Shown here: piece after piece, positions 6,188-8,436 of the stretch | Layout: every line of letters begins with the position of its first letter | Position numbering within the stretch: position 1 is the first letter of the stretch | NCBI GenBank assembly: GCA_026418215.1 | Contig: JAOABT010000451.1 | Span: forward strand, 1-8,436 | Direction: 5' to 3' | Source: Clostridia bacterium | GTDB lineage: Bacteria; Bacillota; Clostridia; DSM-8532 | Length of the DNA: 8,436 nucleotides | The notes under the pieces: generated by a model | Told to the model about the DNA's origin: nothing | The model's input: only the letters and a program-made list of their open reading frames with translations | Database searches by the model: none | Program-made: the position numbers and the translations under genes

Positions 6188-6982
6188 ATGAATTTGCAAA
6201 CGAAACTTGAGGCTTTATATACATATTTAAAAGGACTGAAAAGGGTGTGCGTTGCTTTCTCGGCTGGGATCGATTCGAGTTTTCTCCTTGAGGCAGCCAA
6301 CCGGGCTTTAGATGGGAATGTGCTGGCTGTCATCGCAAAAGGCTCCATGATGCCCCAGAGGGAAGTATCCTATGCCCGGGACTTCTGCAGGATCAGGAAT
6401 ATCTCACTTGTGGAGATCGAGGCCAATGAATTCTCGGTTGAGGCCTTCGTTAATAACACACCGGATCGCTGCTATCACTGTAAAAAGGGGATTTTCTCAC
6501 AGATCATTGATAAAGCCCTTCAGAACGGCTTTGAGGTTGTGGCCGAAGGCACCAACAGTGATGACACCGGCGACTATCGGCCTGGGAAAAAAGCCCTAGC
6601 TGAATTAGGGGTCATAAGCCCGTTGCTGGCCTGCGGATTTAGCAAGCAGGAGATACGTGAAAACGCCCGGGCTTTGGGTATAGACATATGGGACAAGCCA
6701 TCTGCAGCCTGTCTGGCAACAAGGGTGCCGACAGGGGAACGGGTTACACCCGAGCTTCTCAAGCGTATAGAGCTGTCAGAGCAGGTACTGAAAGACCTGG
6801 GTTTCAAACAGCTTCGCGTGAGGGCTCATGGCGTACTTGCGCGCATTGAGGTGTCTTCTGATGAAATTGACACCATCTGCCGACCCGACATGAGGCATTT
6901 GATAGCTGAAAAGCTTAAAGAAACAGGCTTTCGCTATGTTTCCGTCGATCTGGACGGCTATAAAACCGGGAATATGAATTAA
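6188..6982 (+). CDS. larE: LarE, ATP-dependent sulfur transferase of nickel-pincer cofactor synthesis
   Basis: LarE adenylates the carboxylates of pyridinium-3,5-biscarboxylate mononucleotide (P2CMN) and replaces them with thiocarboxylates to form P2TMN. The 264-residue protein has an N-terminal PP-loop ATPase motif SAGIDSS (25-31; SGGxDS is usual, so one Gly is Ala). It also has the family blocks RCYHCKK (94-100), EGTNSDDTGDYRPG (120-133) and SAACLATRVPTGERVT (172-187). Cys95, Cys98 and Cys175 are all present, matching the three-cysteine LarE type reported to bind a 4Fe-4S cluster rather than the single-Cys sacrificial type of Lactobacillus. The frame is open back to 6029, but the promoter lies inside that stretch. 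AAAGGAG (6179-6185) is only two bases from the ATG at 6188 but eight from a TTG at 6194, so the real start may be 6194. larB follows 13 bp later. Confidence 0.92.
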   Translation: MNLQTKLEALYTYLKGLKRVCVAFSAGIDSSFLLEAANRALDGNVLAVIAKGSMMPQREVSYARDFCRIRNISLVEIEANEFSVEAFVNNTPDRCYHCKKGIFSQIIDKALQNGFEVVAEGTNSDDTGDYRPGKKALAELGVISPLLACGFSKQEIRENARALGIDIWDKPSAACLATRVPTGERVTPELLKRIELSEQVLKDLGFKQLRVRAHGVLARIEVSSDEIDTICRPDMRHLIAEKLKETGFRYVSVDLDGYKTGNMN

Positions 6983-6995
6983 CTGGAGTGTGGCT

Positions 6996-7760
6996 ATGGA
7001 ATTAACGGATATCAAAAAAATTATCGATATGGCCGTGTCGGGTGAAATTAACTCGGACATGGCTTTGGACAAACTCAAGGTTCTTGCCGGAAGCGACATT
7101 GGCTATGCCAAGATAGACTATCAGCGCTCCTTAAGAAATGGCTTTCCGGAGGTTATTTACTGCCCCGGCAAAAGGAAGGAGCACCTTCAGGGTATCATAC
7201 GCGATATGCTTGCCAAAAGCACAGGCAACATCATGGCCTCTCGCGCTGATCAGGAGGCCTACGAAGCCATTAAAGCAGTGTATCCGGAGGTTATGTACTA
7301 TGAAGCGGCGCGTATTGCTCTGGTCAAGCGTCAGGAGTTCGGCACCAGCAAGAAGCATATTTTGGTGGTAACAGCCGGAACCGCCGATATACCCGTGGCT
7401 GAGGAAGCTGCCATAACTGCTGAAATCCTTGGCAACAAGGTTAACAGGCTGTTTGATGTCGGCGTTGCAGGCATACATCGGTTGCTTTCAAAGGTTGAAA
7501 GCCTGAGAGAAGCTAATGTCGTAATTGTTGTGGCGGGCATGGAAGGCGCACTTCCGAGCGTTGTTGGCGGCCTTGTAGACAAGCCAGTTATAGCCGTTCC
7601 CACAAGCGTCGGCTACGGAGCAAGCTTCAATGGCCTCTCAGCGCTTTTGGGCATGCTCAACAGCTGTGCATCGGGTCTTGCCGTCATGAATATCGACAAC
7701 GGTTTCGGAGCGGCATGTCTGGCCAATCGCATCAATAAGCTCTCCGAGGAGGATGTATGA
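6996..7760 (+). CDS. larB: LarB, NaAD carboxylase/hydrolase of nickel-pincer cofactor synthesis
   Basis: LarB carboxylates the pyridinium ring of nicotinic acid adenine dinucleotide and cleaves the phosphoanhydride, releasing AMP and P2CMN, the substrate of LarE. The protein is 254 residues from the ATG at 6996, which has GGAG seven bases upstream; the GTG at 6990 is in frame but badly placed. The C-terminal half is the PurE-like (AIR carboxylase-like) domain. It shows VVTAGTADIPVAEEA (about 124-138), MEGALPSVVGGL (about 182-193), PTSVGYGASFNGLSALLGML (about 202-221) and NSCASGLAVMNIDNG (about 222-236). Cys224 in the last block corresponds by motif to the cysteine that forms a covalent adduct with NaAD in the Lactobacillus enzyme. 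Length and motifs are complete. The stop overlaps the larC start (ATGA), so translational coupling is expected. Confidence 0.95.
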   Translation: MELTDIKKIIDMAVSGEINSDMALDKLKVLAGSDIGYAKIDYQRSLRNGFPEVIYCPGKRKEHLQGIIRDMLAKSTGNIMASRADQEAYEAIKAVYPEVMYYEAARIALVKRQEFGTSKKHILVVTAGTADIPVAEEAAITAEILGNKVNRLFDVGVAGIHRLLSKVESLREANVVIVVAGMEGALPSVVGGLVDKPVIAVPTSVGYGASFNGLSALLGMLNSCASGLAVMNIDNGFGAACLANRINKLSEEDV

Positions 7761-8436
7761 GTAAAATCCTGTATATTGACTGCCTCTCAGGTATTAGCGG
7801 GGACATGACCATCGGAGCTTTCCTGGATCTTGGGGTTGACCCCGGATATCTTAAACAAGAGCTTTCTAAGCTCCATGTGCACGGATATGAACTGGCCGTA
7901 CAGAAAAAGATGATGCGCGGCATTACCGGCACTGATTTTGATGTGATCCTGGTTGAACATGAGCACCCTGTGAATGGGCAGCATCAGCAGGCTGAGGATA
8001 TACACGATAATCACGCACACGGAGACCTCGGCGGTCACGAGTATGGCGGCCACGATCACATCAACCACCATGGTCAAGATCATAAAACCCATGACGACCA
8101 CGATCACAACAATCATCATTATCATGGGAAGCATCACGGTCAACATGATCATGAGCATCACCACGAGCACAATAATTGGGGCCAAATCAAGGCGCTTATT
8201 GAGGAAAGCACGCTCAAGGAAGAGGTCAAGGGCCTCGCGCTCAGGATATTCAAGCGTGTGGCAGAAGCCGAAGCCAAGGTTCATGGGGTCAGCCTTGAGG
8301 AGGTGCACTTCCACGAGGTTGGGGCCGTCGATTCCATCGTCGATATTGTGGGTGCGGCCATTTGCTTTGATGCCATAAAGCCGGACAGGGTTGTCATTTC
8401 GCCCCTCAATACGGGGAGCGGAACGGTACGCTGCAG
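7757..8436 (+). CDS. larC: LarC, nickel-inserting CTP-dependent cyclometallase, 3'-truncated, with very His-rich segment
   Basis: LarC inserts nickel into P2TMN, using CTP, to finish the nickel-pincer nucleotide. The ATG at 7757 overlaps the larB TGA, with GAGGAGG four bases upstream. The frame stays open to the window end, giving 226 residues of a family usually near 400. The N-terminus ILYIDCLSGISGDMTIGAFL (4-23) and the block VHFHEVGAVDSIVDIVGA (183-200) are diagnostic. Between them, residues 68-138 contain 26 histidines in 71 residues, with many His-Asp and His-Glu pairs, forming a likely Ni-binding or Ni-storage segment. LarC proteins often have some His-rich stretch here; this one appears long. 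In Lactobacillus larC is split by a programmed frameshift between LarC1 and LarC2. No frameshift is visible in the part seen here, but the usual site would be beyond the window. Confidence 0.94.
   Translation, partial: MSKILYIDCLSGISGDMTIGAFLDLGVDPGYLKQELSKLHVHGYELAVQKKMMRGITGTDFDVILVEHEHPVNGQHQQAEDIHDNHAHGDLGGHEYGGHDHINHHGQDHKTHDDHDHNNHHYHGKHHGQHDHEHHHEHNNWGQIKALIEESTLKEEVKGLALRIFKRVAEAEAKVHGVSLEEVHFHEVGAVDSIVDIVGAAICFDAIKPDRVVISPLNTGSGTVRC

Noticed and set aside
7787..8314. Antisense 175-residue open frame on the minus strand resembling a hydrophobic membrane protein rich in Met, Val and Ile
   Set aside because: It lies wholly opposite larC. The apparent membrane helices arise because CAT/CAC histidine codons read as ATG/GTG on the other strand. 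There is no ribosome site of note, and larC is certain.

Overview
The window looks like chromosomal DNA from an anaerobic, probably endospore-forming member of the Firmicutes (Clostridia-like). This is inferred from strong AGGAGG-type ribosome binding sites, use of TTG starts, a small Cys/Gly/Asn-rich hydrophobic peptide of the kind seen in spore formers, an 8Fe ferredoxin module and a nickel-pincer (lar) operon. No gene here fixes a genus. No rRNA, tRNA, transposase or CRISPR array was seen.

Layout. (1) Positions 1-1626, plus strand: the 3' part of glycogen synthase glgA, then a 57-residue Cys-rich membrane peptide, ending at a perfect 10-bp hairpin at 1661-1683. The hairpin is T-rich on both outward sides and can end transcription from both directions. 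(2) Positions 5954 down to 1700, minus strand: four genes in the order polytopic membrane protein, membrane-anchored DUF362 protein, ArsP-like permease, DUF362 protein with two 4Fe-4S motifs. This is a permease + DUF362 module present twice. The first membrane protein resembles a distant relative of the second permease. One DUF362 copy is predicted outside the membrane, and the other is cytoplasmic with a ferredoxin tail. (3) Between the two modules (3797-4103) lies a gene-free stretch of about 300 bp holding two complete and one truncated copy of a roughly 118-bp hairpin-forming repeat. Its three nested helices are conserved between copies through compensatory base changes. (4) Positions 6131-8436, plus strand: a divergent lar operon, larE-larB-larC, from a good sigma-A-type promoter. 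larC is cut by the window end and carries a very His-rich segment.

How the genes work together. LarB, LarE and LarC are successive steps in making the nickel-pincer nucleotide cofactor: NaAD carboxylation and hydrolysis, sulfur insertion, then nickel insertion. The client enzyme (a LarA-type protein) is not in the window. The twin permease/DUF362 genes have no known joint function that I can name. They share an intergenic region with the lar operon and are transcribed away from it, so a link to metal or cofactor traffic is possible but unproven. The two most unusual items are the covarying tandem repeat and the duplicated permease/DUF362 arrangement.
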